A stretch of 64,000 nucleotides of DNA. Source: Skeletonema marinoi. Taxonomy: Eukaryota > Bacillariophyta > Thalassiosirophyceae > Thalassiosirales > Thalassiosiraceae. The stretch's first letter is position 1. Every line of letters begins with the position of its first letter. Made by a program: the position numbers and the translations under genes. The stretch spans positions 4,774,001 to 4,838,000 of the forward strand of contig CM060485.1 of assembly GCA_030544225.1 (NCBI GenBank). The letters run 5' to 3'. Under the pieces are notes generated by a model. The model was not told the origin of the DNA, searched no databases, and was given only the letters and a program-made list of their open reading frames with translations. Of this stretch, positions 9,450-19,900 are shown one piece after another.

Positions 9450-12065
9450 AAGTAGTCGAAACGACCAAATAAACACAGCGTTGGAAAAAGAGCTTCGATT
9501 TTGTAGATTTGATACAGACCTCGATTATTGCTCACTTGCTATATGCTGATAGCAGTTCATCTACAGAGAGAGAAGATTCTTCGTCATCTCTCACTCTCTT
9601 TTCTTCAGCATCTTTGTGTACCTCTCCACCTACATTGCTCGTGTTTCTTCTTACACTGATGCGAGCATTATACTGTATCTGATTAACTTCGTTATTATTA
9701 TTAGCTCTTGGGCATCTCTTGCAAAATGACACTCTGAGACGATGTGTGACCTAATACAGTGGTACTCCGCGGTCAGCACCAGCCCAATTGAAACTCATCA
9801 GGACACAAAAGGTCTTCCTCGCTATCAACCTCCAAAGAACATACGAGCTGGCAGTATTGCCATTGCATAAGATGAAGTAATGGGAAGTGATAGTGATAGC
9901 TATCTTCTCTGTCGCAGTTGCCAGGGCACGAGACGTACATATGGTATGGTACTCAATCGCGTTCGCGTCACATCACGACTAAATTCGAGGTCTTCGAGCG
10001 AGGATTTTCATGTTGGTAGTTCTCTTGATTTCGTTACATATTTATTACAATTAACGACGGCAAAAGATGAATGGCAACGACGAGAGCACTGCTTCGGTGC
10101 AGCCCTCTGGCGGATCGGTTGTAGATGGACCATCGGCGTCAGCTATCACATCACCTTCCTCTAACGGCGGCGCAAGAACCTCTGCCAGCGCGGATGATTC
10201 CGTATCGCAACATAACGGCGAAACGCAACTCTCGGAGCAAATGCAGCAGCTGAACATCGGACGGAATAGATTCATCCAGAGCAATCAACTATCTCTTCTG
10301 GAACTGCGTGCCTACTGTCAATCTGACTCCCTCACAGAGCATGGCCTTCGCGAGAGATTGTCTCGTCTAAATCTTCCGGTGGAGGATTCAACCTACGATA
10401 TCCTTCTCATCGACGTCTGCGCAAACGATTGCGTAACACATGAGATGGTTCAATGCATCATTGAGCATGTTCCAGGAGCTATTAAGACTACTGGAGGACG
10501 TACACCACTTCATTTCGTGTGCATGAACAAAAGTGCCACCCTAGATATTTTTCGATGTGTGCTTGATAGTTATCCGGGTGCTTTGCGGACACAAGATGAA
10601 TTTGGGATGACCCCTCTCGTCATTTTATGCTGCAATAGAAGGATTGACAACACAGCAGCAGTGGAGATTTTGACATTGTTTCTTGAGAAGTGCCCAGAAT
10701 CTGCACAGTGTAGCACGCATGATGGAAATCTACCAATTCATTTCGCGTGTAGAAATCGTTCTCCCGACTTTTGCTGCGTGCTCATCCAGGCATATCCAGA
10801 GTCTATTCACCATGAAGTTGAAGGCGTGTCGGAGCTGTGTTGTGTCCTGTTTAGATTGAGTGTCGATGACAGCGTGGCCTTGGCCGTGTTGAAGATGCTT
10901 CTCGAGAAGCAATCAGATATGATTCGTGGTGTCAGGTTTTATGGTTTGTCCCTTCTTCACTGTGCAGTCGTTGGTGATCTACCACGAGCTGTCGAAGTCT
11001 GCCGCTTGCTCATCCGAGCTTTTCCTGAACTTGTGCTCGAGCTTTACGAATCTACGGACGAAGTTCAGTTACAGCCTCTCCACATTGCTTGCAAATTTGG
11101 CAATTTGCCCGTCGTGGAATGCATTCTTGAACTACGTACTGATGCAATCCGTGGTGAAAGTAGCGATGGCCGGTTTCCGATTCACTTTGCGATTTCTGCT
11201 GCGCTGGTGAATCCCCCGCAACCTGAGGCTATCGAAGTGGTGAAGAATCTATTGTCAGTCGATCCCAGTGTGGCGTCCGCCTATCCATTAATCAGAGCCT
11301 GTTCAGAGACGAATGCATCGAACTTGAGCTCTGGACTCGAAGTGATCAAATTATTGTACAATGCCTACCCCGAGGCGATTGTCAATGACGAGGCATCTTT
11401 GAGGCGACTCATTGACATCAGTGAAACCCCCGATGATGTAAAGTACTTTCTAATCGACCAACTCCGCTATGCCGCCCAAGCCAGAAATCTCGAACTCGTC
11501 AGAACTCGAGACGAAAATGGCAGACTTCCACTTCACCGTGCCCTTCTTGAAGTTGCCCCATTGGGTGCAGTCAAGCTAATGGTTCAAGCTGATCCTTCCA
11601 CTCTTCAAATTCCTGACAATCGCGGTGCATTGCCTGTACACGTTGCATGTGAGTATCATGAGTGCCCCGACGTTGCCAAATACTTGGTTGGTCTTTACAC
11701 AAGGAGCCTTCTTGTCGCAGATAACCGAGGTAATACGCCTCTTCATTGCGCGTGTCTTGCTGTGAATTATCATGTGATAGAGATGATTTTGCTTCAGTAT
11801 CCTAATGCACCAGTAGATGTAAGGAATTTGAATTTGAATGATGGTAATGGTGATGGTAATGGTGACTTGCCCATCCAGATCCTTCTCGGCTACGATGATG
11901 ATGAGAGTGTTGGCTACGCAAGTTGTATCTACCTTCTTCTGAGGGCGAACCCCGAGATGTGGATGAGTAATGAGAACCTCGTGCTCGCGTTGACAAGCGA
12001 CTCATAGCTGGGGTGTCTATGTCTATTTAGGATCTTTCATAAAGTAGATTAAGTGTTTCAAGGTC
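9450..12065 (+). repeat. Segmental duplication, copy A (ankyrin gene plus flanks)
   Basis: The coding region, about 600 bp upstream and about 60 bp downstream match 34540-37090 in the same orientation. Upstream shared blocks include agaagattcttcgtcatctc, ctccgcggtcagc, gatagtgatagctatcttct and ggtatggtactcaatcgcg. Downstream, agctggggtgtctatgtcta is shared with one base difference. The promoter was therefore copied with the gene. Confidence 0.85.
10067..12007 (+). CDS. Ankyrin-repeat protein (intact copy)
   Basis: This 646-residue protein has no intron. Residues 1 to about 60 are Ser-rich and low in complexity (GGARTSASADDSVSQHNGET). A short helical region (LLELRAYCQSDSLTEHGLRE) leads into about a dozen divergent ankyrin repeats. 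Diagnostic cores include GGRTPLHFVCMNKS, FGMTPLVILCCN, DGNLPIHFACRNRS, QLQPLHIACKFGNLPVVECI, DGRFPIHFAI, NGRLPLHRALLEVAPLGAVKLM and RGNTPLHCACLAVNYHVIEMI. Proteins of this kind are large families in diatoms and mediate protein binding; no catalytic domain is present. A second copy at 35115 has a premature stop and a third fragment lies at 37586. This copy is the only one with a full open frame. Confidence 0.85.
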   Translation: MNGNDESTASVQPSGGSVVDGPSASAITSPSSNGGARTSASADDSVSQHNGETQLSEQMQQLNIGRNRFIQSNQLSLLELRAYCQSDSLTEHGLRERLSRLNLPVEDSTYDILLIDVCANDCVTHEMVQCIIEHVPGAIKTTGGRTPLHFVCMNKSATLDIFRCVLDSYPGALRTQDEFGMTPLVILCCNRRIDNTAAVEILTLFLEKCPESAQCSTHDGNLPIHFACRNRSPDFCCVLIQAYPESIHHEVEGVSELCCVLFRLSVDDSVALAVLKMLLEKQSDMIRGVRFYGLSLLHCAVVGDLPRAVEVCRLLIRAFPELVLELYESTDEVQLQPLHIACKFGNLPVVECILELRTDAIRGESSDGRFPIHFAISAALVNPPQPEAIEVVKNLLSVDPSVASAYPLIRACSETNASNLSSGLEVIKLLYNAYPEAIVNDEASLRRLIDISETPDDVKYFLIDQLRYAAQARNLELVRTRDENGRLPLHRALLEVAPLGAVKLMVQADPSTLQIPDNRGALPVHVACEYHECPDVAKYLVGLYTRSLLVADNRGNTPLHCACLAVNYHVIEMILLQYPNAPVDVRNLNLNDGNGDGNGDLPIQILLGYDDDESVGYASCIYLLLRANPEMWMSNENLVLALTSDS

Positions 12066-12514
12066 AATGTGCTTGTTCTACCGCGCATCTCACTCTCACT
12101 CAACATCTTTCTTGTCAATGAGATTCAATGACTAGAAAGTGCAATATGCAAAGGTCGTAAATATCGTACACCAACGATTTTCCCAAGCATTGAACACAAT
12201 TCAGGATTTTAAGGACAGGGTCTACAGAACATGTCGATATTGTATCGTCTTGAAGCGCTCTGAACACTGTTTGTATGATGAGTCTCTTGAGTCTTGAGTC
12301 TTGAGTCTTGATACACTTAACTTCTACTTACAAATAACGTACCAGTAAAAGTAGTAAATGTAGGATAGATAAAGCATTTTTGGCGTGTTCAGATTCACTT
12401 TCATTTTTCATTTCTCATTTCACTTCATTCTTCTCGGCACCGCACATTATATATCTATCTGGGCACAAGTAGGCACATCCCCACACTGTTATCCTGATTG
12501 GTAATATTCTCTGA
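12008..12514. other. Intergenic region upstream of FolD
   Basis: It holds the end of the duplicated segment and then the FolD promoter. Three tandem copies of a gagtctt motif occur near 12282-12310 (gagtcttgagtcttgagtcttga). A T-rich pyrimidine stretch precedes an AT-rich tatatatc-like sequence near 12450. No gene is seen. Confidence 0.45.
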
Positions 12515-13570
12515 ATGGTCTCGTATAGTCAGGTTGCCACTGCCTTGATAATCTCGTCAATTTCTGTTTCTTCCTACGCGTTTGCTCCGCCAAAATTATC
12601 GTCAATCGCCTACACATCATCAAAAATCAACATGTCTACTGAACTAGGTAAAGATATCGATGGCAAATCTATCGCCGCTGCTGTCCGTGAGGAACTTGCC
12701 CAAAAGCTATCCTCGATTCCTGAGGGAGAGTCTCGGCCTGGTCTCGCTGTGATGCTCGTCGGTCAACGGAAGGACTCACAGACATACGTACGCATGAAGC
12801 AAAAAGCCTGCAGTGATTGTGGCATGCAATCCTTCCTCGAGGAGTACCCAAATGTGGATGAAGTGACAGAGGAAGCCTTGCTGGAAAAGATTGCCGAATG
12901 GAATAATGACCCAAAAGTGCATGGTATCTTGGTACAGCTGCCGCTTCCAGAGAAGATTGATGAGGCTACAATTCTAAAAGCTGTTAATCCGGAGAAGGAT
13001 GTTGACGGCTTGCATCCTGCCAATACTGCAGCGTTGTTCAACACTGCTACTCATGCAGGTGCTGCCAAATTGAACTGGAAAGATTTCTCGTCACTTCCCT
13101 TCCATATTCCATGCACTCCTCAAGGGTGTATCGAGCTGTTGGATAGGATCGGTATGGACATTGAAGGAAAGAATGCGGTGGTTATTGGCAGGAGTAATTT
13201 GGTCGGCTTGCCTGTGTCAATGTTGCTGCTCCATAGGAACGCAACTGTTACCATTGTTCATTCAAGGACGAAGGATACTGAGAATGTTGTGAAGCAGGCA
13301 GATATTGTGGTGGCGGCTGTGGGACGAGCTCACATGGTCCCCAAGTCATGGCTCAAAGAGGGATGCACTGTTATTGATGTGGGTATCAACTCGGTTGATG
13401 CACCAGATACAAAGCGCGGATATCGCCTTGTTGGAGATGTCAACTATGCAGAGGCCAAGGAGGTAGCTGAGTGGATTACACCAGTCCCTGGAGGTGTTGG
13501 TCCCATGACGATCGCTATGCTCTTGCGGAACACGTTGAATTCTTGGAAGAGGAAGACCTCACAGGCTTAA
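12515..13570 (+). CDS. folD: Plastid-targeted bifunctional methylenetetrahydrofolate dehydrogenase/cyclohydrolase
   Basis: This 351-residue protein covers the full bacterial FolD length (about 285) plus an N-terminal extension. It interconverts 5,10-methylene-, 5,10-methenyl- and 10-formyl-tetrahydrofolate using NADP. Visible motifs: YVRMKQKAC with the catalytic Tyr91/Lys95 pair, VQLPLP, PEKDVDGLHPAN, PCTPQGCIELL, the dinucleotide-binding VIGRSNLVGLPVSMLL, and PVPGGVGPMTIAMLL. The extension has a hydrophobic signal peptide ending SVSSYAFAPPKL, a diatom ASAFAP-type site (Phe at +1), followed by a Ser/Thr-rich transit-like stretch. This predicts import into the complex plastid. An internal Met at residue 40 (MSTELG) sits just before the catalytic domain and could give a cytosolic form. 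No intron. Confidence 0.93.
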   Translation: MVSYSQVATALIISSISVSSYAFAPPKLSSIAYTSSKINMSTELGKDIDGKSIAAAVREELAQKLSSIPEGESRPGLAVMLVGQRKDSQTYVRMKQKACSDCGMQSFLEEYPNVDEVTEEALLEKIAEWNNDPKVHGILVQLPLPEKIDEATILKAVNPEKDVDGLHPANTAALFNTATHAGAAKLNWKDFSSLPFHIPCTPQGCIELLDRIGMDIEGKNAVVIGRSNLVGLPVSMLLLHRNATVTIVHSRTKDTENVVKQADIVVAAVGRAHMVPKSWLKEGCTVIDVGINSVDAPDTKRGYRLVGDVNYAEAKEVAEWITPVPGGVGPMTIAMLLRNTLNSWKRKTSQA

Positions 13571-14143
13571 GAGGTTTTTATAGGAAATAGTGATGCATAT
13601 TAGGGGTCAAGACTCAAGCTATTTCCTTTGCCCTCCTTCAATATGCAAATGGCTTGCAAAACGCAAGCGTTATATTTTCTTTGCTAATTTATTATAAGAA
13701 ATGGTTAAACCATCCATCATGATTGATGCTTCCTGCCTCTTTTCTATGATGTACAGGAAATAAAAGGCGCGATGTGACGAGCAAAACCTGGAGTAGAAAA
13801 GTACTGATCTGAAACAAGGATCATTCCCAAGGGCCCATGCCGCCGACCTTAGTCCTCGACATACTATACCTCTATATGTAGTATATGTATGACGGAATTA
13901 AGGTACCATCTTGCGTACCTATCTACCCGCCCCGAGTTTGCCGTTCAAGCAATCCCAAGCAATTCAAAATTTGTCAATCAACGTAGGAATTCAATAGAAA
14001 GATCCAGCCGTTCAGAGGGTTCCGTTCACCCGCCCAGTATCTTCGCGGTGTCTTCACTCGCACCACACAACACACTGAAAAAACAACAAAGCGCTGGTCA
14101 ACATCATAGCAACTCACACATTCTATTATAATAAAGAACAGAT
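13571..14143. promoter_or_regulatory. Intergenic region upstream of the silaffin-like gene
   Basis: 573 bp between two plus-strand genes. A tatacctctatatgtagtatat stretch (near 13865) is AT-rich. A frame of 80 codons at 13889 ends just before the next gene but has no protein character. The 5' UTR of the 14144 gene probably lies in the ACACA-rich sequence immediately before its ATG. Confidence 0.4.
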
Positions 14144-14863
14144 ATGAAGTTATCCTCCTCTCTCCTTCTGGCAGTTTCTGTCAATCTCGCTGCGGCTGCA
14201 GTTCATACGGGACCTCACCCTGGTGCCCACCATCGATCAGTAGGCATGTCACTTGTCGAAGAAGTGCATCAAAAAAGTAGCAAAGGAAAAAAACACCACA
14301 ATGGCAACGGTGGAAAACACGACAGTGGCGTCGATGGACACCATCCAGGTTACTCCAAATCGTCCAAAGCTAAAGCTCACAAGTCCAGCAAATCAAACAA
14401 GTCATCGAAGGCAAAGCCTATCAAGGATCATTCACTCTCGATGCATACAAGTTCTAAAGCTACCAAGGAGACGTCGTCATCTCCTATTCCTACTACAGTC
14501 GCCCCTATCAATCCTTTTGAAGGCTTCGACATCATGGAAATTCCAGTCATTACGCCTGGAACTACGCAAAGCACTCCTATTCCTGAAACTCCTATTCCTG
14601 AAACTCTCCCTACTACACCCGAAGGAGCAGATACATCTGTGCTGAAAGTAATTGAGAAAGATGGTGCTACAAATGTCATCCTGACAGGTGGCAACGGTTC
14701 CCATCAAAGCAAAATTAGTGAAGAAAATTCTGTGAACCTGCAGGGGCAGGAACAGGCATCAATGTTGTCAGAAACGAAGAACTCAGGGTCCATCGCTTGG
14801 AAATCGAGTATAATTGTCGGTGTTGTATGTTTGTTCGCTGCAGCCTCTTACATCATTGTTTAG
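14144..14863 (+). CDS. Silaffin-like secreted Ser/Lys-rich protein with C-terminal hydrophobic tail
   Basis: This 239-residue protein has a signal peptide (MKLSSSLLLAVSVNLAAAAVHT), a His/Gly/Lys region (SSKGKKHHNGNGGKH) and a dense Lys-Ser cluster (YSKSSKAKAHKSSKSNKSSKAK) with KxxK spacing like the Lys clusters of silaffins and related silica-associated proteins. A Pro/Thr segment follows (two tandem TPIPE units near 14575). The C terminus is a hydrophobic helix (SSIIVGVVCLFAAASYIIV) ending at the stop, so the protein is either tail-anchored in the outer leaflet through a GPI signal or a type I protein with no cytosolic tail. A role at silica-depositing or wall membranes is inferred from composition only. 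Confidence 0.75.
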   Translation: MKLSSSLLLAVSVNLAAAAVHTGPHPGAHHRSVGMSLVEEVHQKSSKGKKHHNGNGGKHDSGVDGHHPGYSKSSKAKAHKSSKSNKSSKAKPIKDHSLSMHTSSKATKETSSSPIPTTVAPINPFEGFDIMEIPVITPGTTQSTPIPETPIPETLPTTPEGADTSVLKVIEKDGATNVILTGGNGSHQSKISEENSVNLQGQEQASMLSETKNSGSIAWKSSIIVGVVCLFAAASYIIV

Positions 14864-15130
14864 TAGGATAAGTGACGCAGAAAAAGATATCGCATATAAT
14901 ATTGGAATTCATAATAAAAGAGAAGTAAATGTAAACGAAAAAAGAATGAACATTGGCAGCAATTACTCCAATACACTAACATTTCTACTACTACTCTTTC
15001 CGAATTGTTGTTCCTGTGCTATTTCAACAGCACTTCTATTCATCGTTCCAAATGTATTTACTCCCTCACCATCTTCTTTACCGACTCGTTGAGGTGCCAT
15101 ACAACTGCGCCAAAAAGATGTATATCAGCC
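14864..15130. other. Spacer between silaffin-like gene and satellite block
   Basis: AT-rich 3' flank with no gene of its own that I can recognise. The first satellite-like words appear from about 15110. Confidence 0.4.
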
Positions 15131-15955
15131 ATGTACAGCGTCGTAGGTGGCTTGATATAGTTCAACTTGGGATGGCCTCAGGCTCCTTCGTACACCATAT
15201 CGTATCTAGCGCTGTGAATGTCGCAATCCACAGCTTGTAGGGGGCCCATTATAGTTGGTTACGATAGCAGAGAGATATGTGCCACTACTCAAGCTCACTT
15301 TACATGTATCAATTATGCCACAGCGTCGTAGGTGACCTGATGAGGTCCAAATTGGGATGCCCGCCAGCAACACTCTAGTACCATATCGTATCTAACTCTG
15401 CGAATGTCGCAATCCACAGCTTGTAGGGGGCCCATTATAGTTGGTTACGATAGCAGAGAGATATGTGCCACTACTCAAGCTCACTTTACATGTATCAATT
15501 ATGCCACAGCGTCGTAGGTGACCTGAAGAGGTCCAAATTGGGATGGCTGAGAGCAACACTCTAGTACCATATCGTATCTAACTCTGTGAATGTCGCAATC
15601 CACAGCTTGTAGGGGGCCCATTATAGTTGGTTACGATAGCAGAGAAGGATACAACCCACTACTCAAGCTCACTTTACATGTATCAATTATGCCACAGCGT
15701 CGTAGGTGACCTGATGAGGTCCAAATTGGGATGGCTGAGAGCAACACTCTAGTACCATATCGTATCTAACTCTGTGAATGTCGCAATCCACAGCTTGTAG
15801 GGGCCCATTATTTGGTTACGGTAGCAGAGAGAGAGATATGCCACTACTCAAGCTCTTTAAATGTATATCAGCCATGCTACAGCGTCGTAGGTGGCCTGAC
15901 GAGGTCCAATTTGGGATGGCCGTCAGTATCACACCATATCGTATTCAACCTGTGA
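15115..15955 (+). repeat. Tandem satellite, diverged variant, about 4.5 units of 185-188 bp
   Basis: Units begin with cagcgtcgtagg at 15136, 15321, 15507, 15695 and 15880. Each carries gtagg-tgacctgatgagg (first unit degenerate), accatatcgtatct, ctgtgaatgtcgcaatcc, acagcttgtagg, a gcccattatagttggttacg block (one unit with a deletion) and ctactcaagctc. The same ordered words occur in the large array at 45.1-56.8 kb, so the two arrays are one family. The block lies between the 3' ends of two convergent genes, where it disturbs neither promoter. Confidence 0.9.
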
Positions 15956-16043
15956 TATGAATTATTAACGAGTTGGTAGTTTTTTTACTCTCGAAGCCAG
16001 TTCGATACGTTTCAGTATGTTGTATAGTCAAGTTACATTTATT

Positions 16044-16739
16044 CTAATCACGCTTCCCTCTTCGTACAGTCTTGCCCCCAGCCTTTGCAGACGGCTTCCG
16101 TTCAATTGGAACATAACTATCTCCCTCATCATCGTCCCCCGCACCTGTCAACCCCTTTAACATACTTGACAACATCTTTGAGGGATCCTGCTGGAATTCC
16201 ATCTGCTTTTGCATCATTTCTTTTTGTTCCGGATCCATGTCCTCCATCATCTTTGGCATCAAGAATAACATGCCCCCGGTAAATAGCATCATTAGTATCA
16301 TTGGATTCTTAAAAATGCTGAAGATGCTGAATCCCTGACGCTTCTCATAATATTCGTACGAGGCATGTGCTGTTAATTCAAGTGGATGCGGCATCGCCTG
16401 CTTTGGTGCTCCGGGGTACACGTACTCGATACATTTTGGTGAGTCCATTGCATCCTCCAGCAATTGAATTTTTACCTGGCTGAAATGATGTTGTCGACTT
16501 TGAACATCGAGCAGGTGTACGCCGGGTGGGACACGGTGGAAAATGAAGTCGCCATTCGGTTGTGTATAGGTGGTGAAGGAGCCATCATTTAGTGTAATGC
16601 GTGTGGAGTTGAGGGAGGCAGCTGGATCGGGGAGGCGGAGACGGCCTTGGATGGAGGCGGTGGGTGGTGATGAAGACGAGGCTGAGATGCAGCCTAGAAT
16701 TAGGGAGAGGGCGGTCAGTAGTAGCAGCGTCTTCGTCAT
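16044..16739 (-). CDS. EMC7: ER membrane protein complex subunit 7 homologue
   Basis: This 231-residue protein starts at ATG 16739-16737. A signal peptide (MTKTLLLLTALSLILGCISA) is followed by the EMC7 beta-sandwich (ASIQGRLRLPD, TRITLNDGSFTTYTQPNGDF, FHRVPPGVHLLDVQSRQHHF, and CIEYVYPGAPKQAMPHPLEL). The family's conserved YYEKRQGFSIFSIFKNPMILMMLFTGGMLFLMPKM membrane helix then leads to a short basic tail (KTVRRGKRD). EMC7 is a lumen-facing, single-span subunit of the complex that inserts and folds multi-pass membrane proteins in the ER. Length and order match the family. It is divergent from the BAR-like/VASt gene across 234 bp. Confidence 0.9.
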   Translation of the reverse strand: MTKTLLLLTALSLILGCISASSSSPPTASIQGRLRLPDPAASLNSTRITLNDGSFTTYTQPNGDFIFHRVPPGVHLLDVQSRQHHFSQVKIQLLEDAMDSPKCIEYVYPGAPKQAMPHPLELTAHASYEYYEKRQGFSIFSIFKNPMILMMLFTGGMLFLMPKMMEDMDPEQKEMMQKQMEFQQDPSKMLSSMLKGLTGAGDDDEGDSYVPIERKPSAKAGGKTVRRGKRD

Positions 16740-16973
16740 GGTGGAGTGATGTGAAAAACTAAAATTGTGCTCGGTCGGGCTGGGCGAGGGGGGCTTCAGA
16801 GGGGCCGAGGGGAGCCCCGAACGGGTAGCCTAAAACTTCCCTGAAGGCGCCCTAATAGAGGCAAGAAAAGGGCCGAAATCCCCCCCATATCGGGAATGCT
16901 AGCCCCCTAATCCGAAGCCGTGAGATTTTCTAATGGGGCTCTATCGCCATGGCGCGCCCGATACGATTTTTTT

Positions 16974-19900
16974 ATGACCGTTCCTCTGAACTCTGCTCTT
17001 GTTGGTGCTGCCATAAAAGATAGTCCGCTGCAGGTCTACGGAGCACTGATCATGACGGCAGGTGAAGAAGAAGCGCTGTCTCCCATGCCCGAGAGCGGCT
17101 CAATAGATGGCGCACGAAGTAAGGGATCTCTGCTGGAAGAAGACGATGCATCATCTGCAGAGGAAAAGAAGGATGTGACACCTGAAGAAGTTATTGATGA
17201 CACCTCGGTGCCGTTGGCAAACTCTTTCGATGATGAGGATAGCAATTTAGATGATGCCGATAACAGCGCCGCAGTAAATAACTCTGATTCAAAGGAAGAA
17301 AATAATGTTGATGGCGAACCATGCCCAAGATGGGCAGACGTGTTGTGCACGCCTTCAAGTGCGGCGGTGTTCACTCCAACAGCAGATATCAACTCTCTGA
17401 AACAAAACATGCATGGATGGGGTAAGAAAATTGAAAACATCTTTTGTTCTACATTACTTGAAGTTAGTTTTGAGTCTCATGATATCTGCCCCTCTCTTTC
17501 ACTTTCAGCATTGAAGATTGCATACGATCGCACCAAAGTACTTTCTCGCACCGGAAAGAATTGTTCTCAGCTTCTCTCTGATATTGCAACACTAAATGAC
17601 GAGCTGGGTAATGCCATGCTCAAATTACGCCCTACACTGGACTCTGCGGTATCAGGAACTCCCCTTGATAACTTTTCAACTGATATAAATGCTTGTTTCT
17701 TATCATTTGTCAAACAAACCCATGAGATGGCTGCTTGCACACAAGATGATATTGTGCGTCCCTGCAGTGAGTATAGTGCCACTCTTGTAGACAAGGGGGC
17801 GCAAGTTTACTCACGCTATACTGAAAGTCGGCTAAGATGTTTACACGCGCGGAAAGATGCGTTAAGAATGAGGCAACGTTGCGAGGCGAGCGTGAAAGAT
17901 GCCGAGGGGGCTGCTCAGGCGTTGCGCAATGCTAGAATGTCTAAACGGAAGTCCAATAGCGACAATCCTACAACAGCAGCAGTAATGCCTCCGCAATCTG
18001 TTGAAGAAGTGGATGATGGTGAGGTTGAATCAAATTTGGAAGAAACATTGAAGAGGTTCGGCAAAACGCACGGACTTGTGAAGAATTGTGAAGCAGTCGC
18101 TTGTGCCCTGGCTGATATTGAAGCATCCGAGAAGCAATACGTTGCTTTGGTGGAGGCAGAAAATACAGCCGTTACAGATGTTCAAGATATCGAACGACAG
18201 GCTTTAGACGCTGCACAAGAAAATGAAGAGAAACGTGTATTGTATATGATTGGAGCGTTGGAGCGTGTCTTCCAGACCACTAGGAAATCCTTGGACAAAA
18301 TGGCTCTTGACATCACCGCGGAGCCTTTGGAATTGAATTTGGATAGCAACCTAACAGATGTCCCCACACCCTCAACGCCCTCAATTTTTAAGAGCCCAAG
18401 AAGATTGCGAACGACTTCAGATGATACTGGGCCCTCAATCAACGAAACAAAGCTTTTGAACCTGCCTGATGAATTGGCAGATTTACGAGATACTATGAAA
18501 TCTTTGGTCGGGCGGCAATCCGCCAGACTGAAGGCGTTGAAACTAATTTCATCCTTCAATGAAGGGATTGCGACCGCATTGGAAAATTTTGCTGCCAACA
18601 TCCAAGCTCGGCTTGAAAGCGATGGATTTGTCGGCAAAAAAAGGTACGTCTCGGCATGTTTATTTTGCTTGCTGTTTGTAATAGTGTCTAATTTTCATGA
18701 ATGGATAACAATCACAGTGATGGCAAAAAGTCGGGTCCTCTAGCCGCTCAATTGAAGAAGAATGAGGGTGAAAGTATGTTGAATGCTTGGATTGTCGCCA
18801 TCAAGGCGCTAAAAGCCAATGCGCAATTAGCGAGAGACGCCTCAAAGCAAGTAAAGGGAGGCAACTCGCAGTTGTACAACATTCTATTGCTGGCTGATAA
18901 AGAGCTGAAAACTTTGAAGGACGGAGATGAATTTAGATGGAAATATCTTAACGATGCAGCCAAAGGCGAAACTAAGGCCAAACTGAAGCACAGCCAACTT
19001 TTGGTTGACTTGGAGAAGGCAAAAGCACGTTTATCCACACTCGAGGACGACAACGCTGCCGAGAGTGTAAACGGCCCAAAGAATAATGCAGCACCATCAA
19101 TGAATAAAGCAATGGGAAAGATGTTTTCAATCCTTCCGGGGGGTGGAGAACATGTGATGAATCAAATGTTGACACCTCAGCAAAGGCAAGCTGTAGTGAT
19201 GGAGCAACTCAAAGAGGCCGAGACGAAAGAAGCGAAGGCTGCAGAAGGTGCAGCGGCTGCTAAGAGTGTGAAAGAACAAGCCATTGCAACTTATATCACG
19301 GAAGCTGAATCGTCTATATCAAATAATAAATCAGATGAGCGCCGTACCTGGGAGTTGATGCAGGAGTCTCTTATGTGCGCAGTAGACGCAGTTGATAGGT
19401 TCCGGCATGGACAGGTAACAGTTGCCGAGGGCTCTTTAAACGAGATCCAAACCTATGCAAAAGTTGTAATCTCGAACGATGTAACAACTTGGACGCTTAA
19501 CATGGAGAAACGTATCGAAGACAAACGCTCTCGCTTTGTGACTGAAAAATGTGACAACGTGGACGATGAGTCAGGATTTTCCCTCAAAGTGCACCCTATT
19601 GACCGTTCTGAAATTAGGAAGTTGATTGATAGAGTATTGAGTGACAACAACATCGATGATTCTATCGTAAATACCGACTCCGCACAAATTGGACCGACAG
19701 TCACAACGAAAGAAGTTCCAGCCGAAGATGCCCCAAAATCAAAGCGACCGGATGTCCCAAAGGACCCAATCATTGGGAAGATGGATCCAATTTTTTCGAA
19801 GAAACTGAAGGGTGTTTCGATCGAGACTTATTATGAAAAAGGTTGGTCTGACAAGATTAATCCTTTGTACAGTCCCTGGCTTGAGAGGAAAGGTAGTTTT

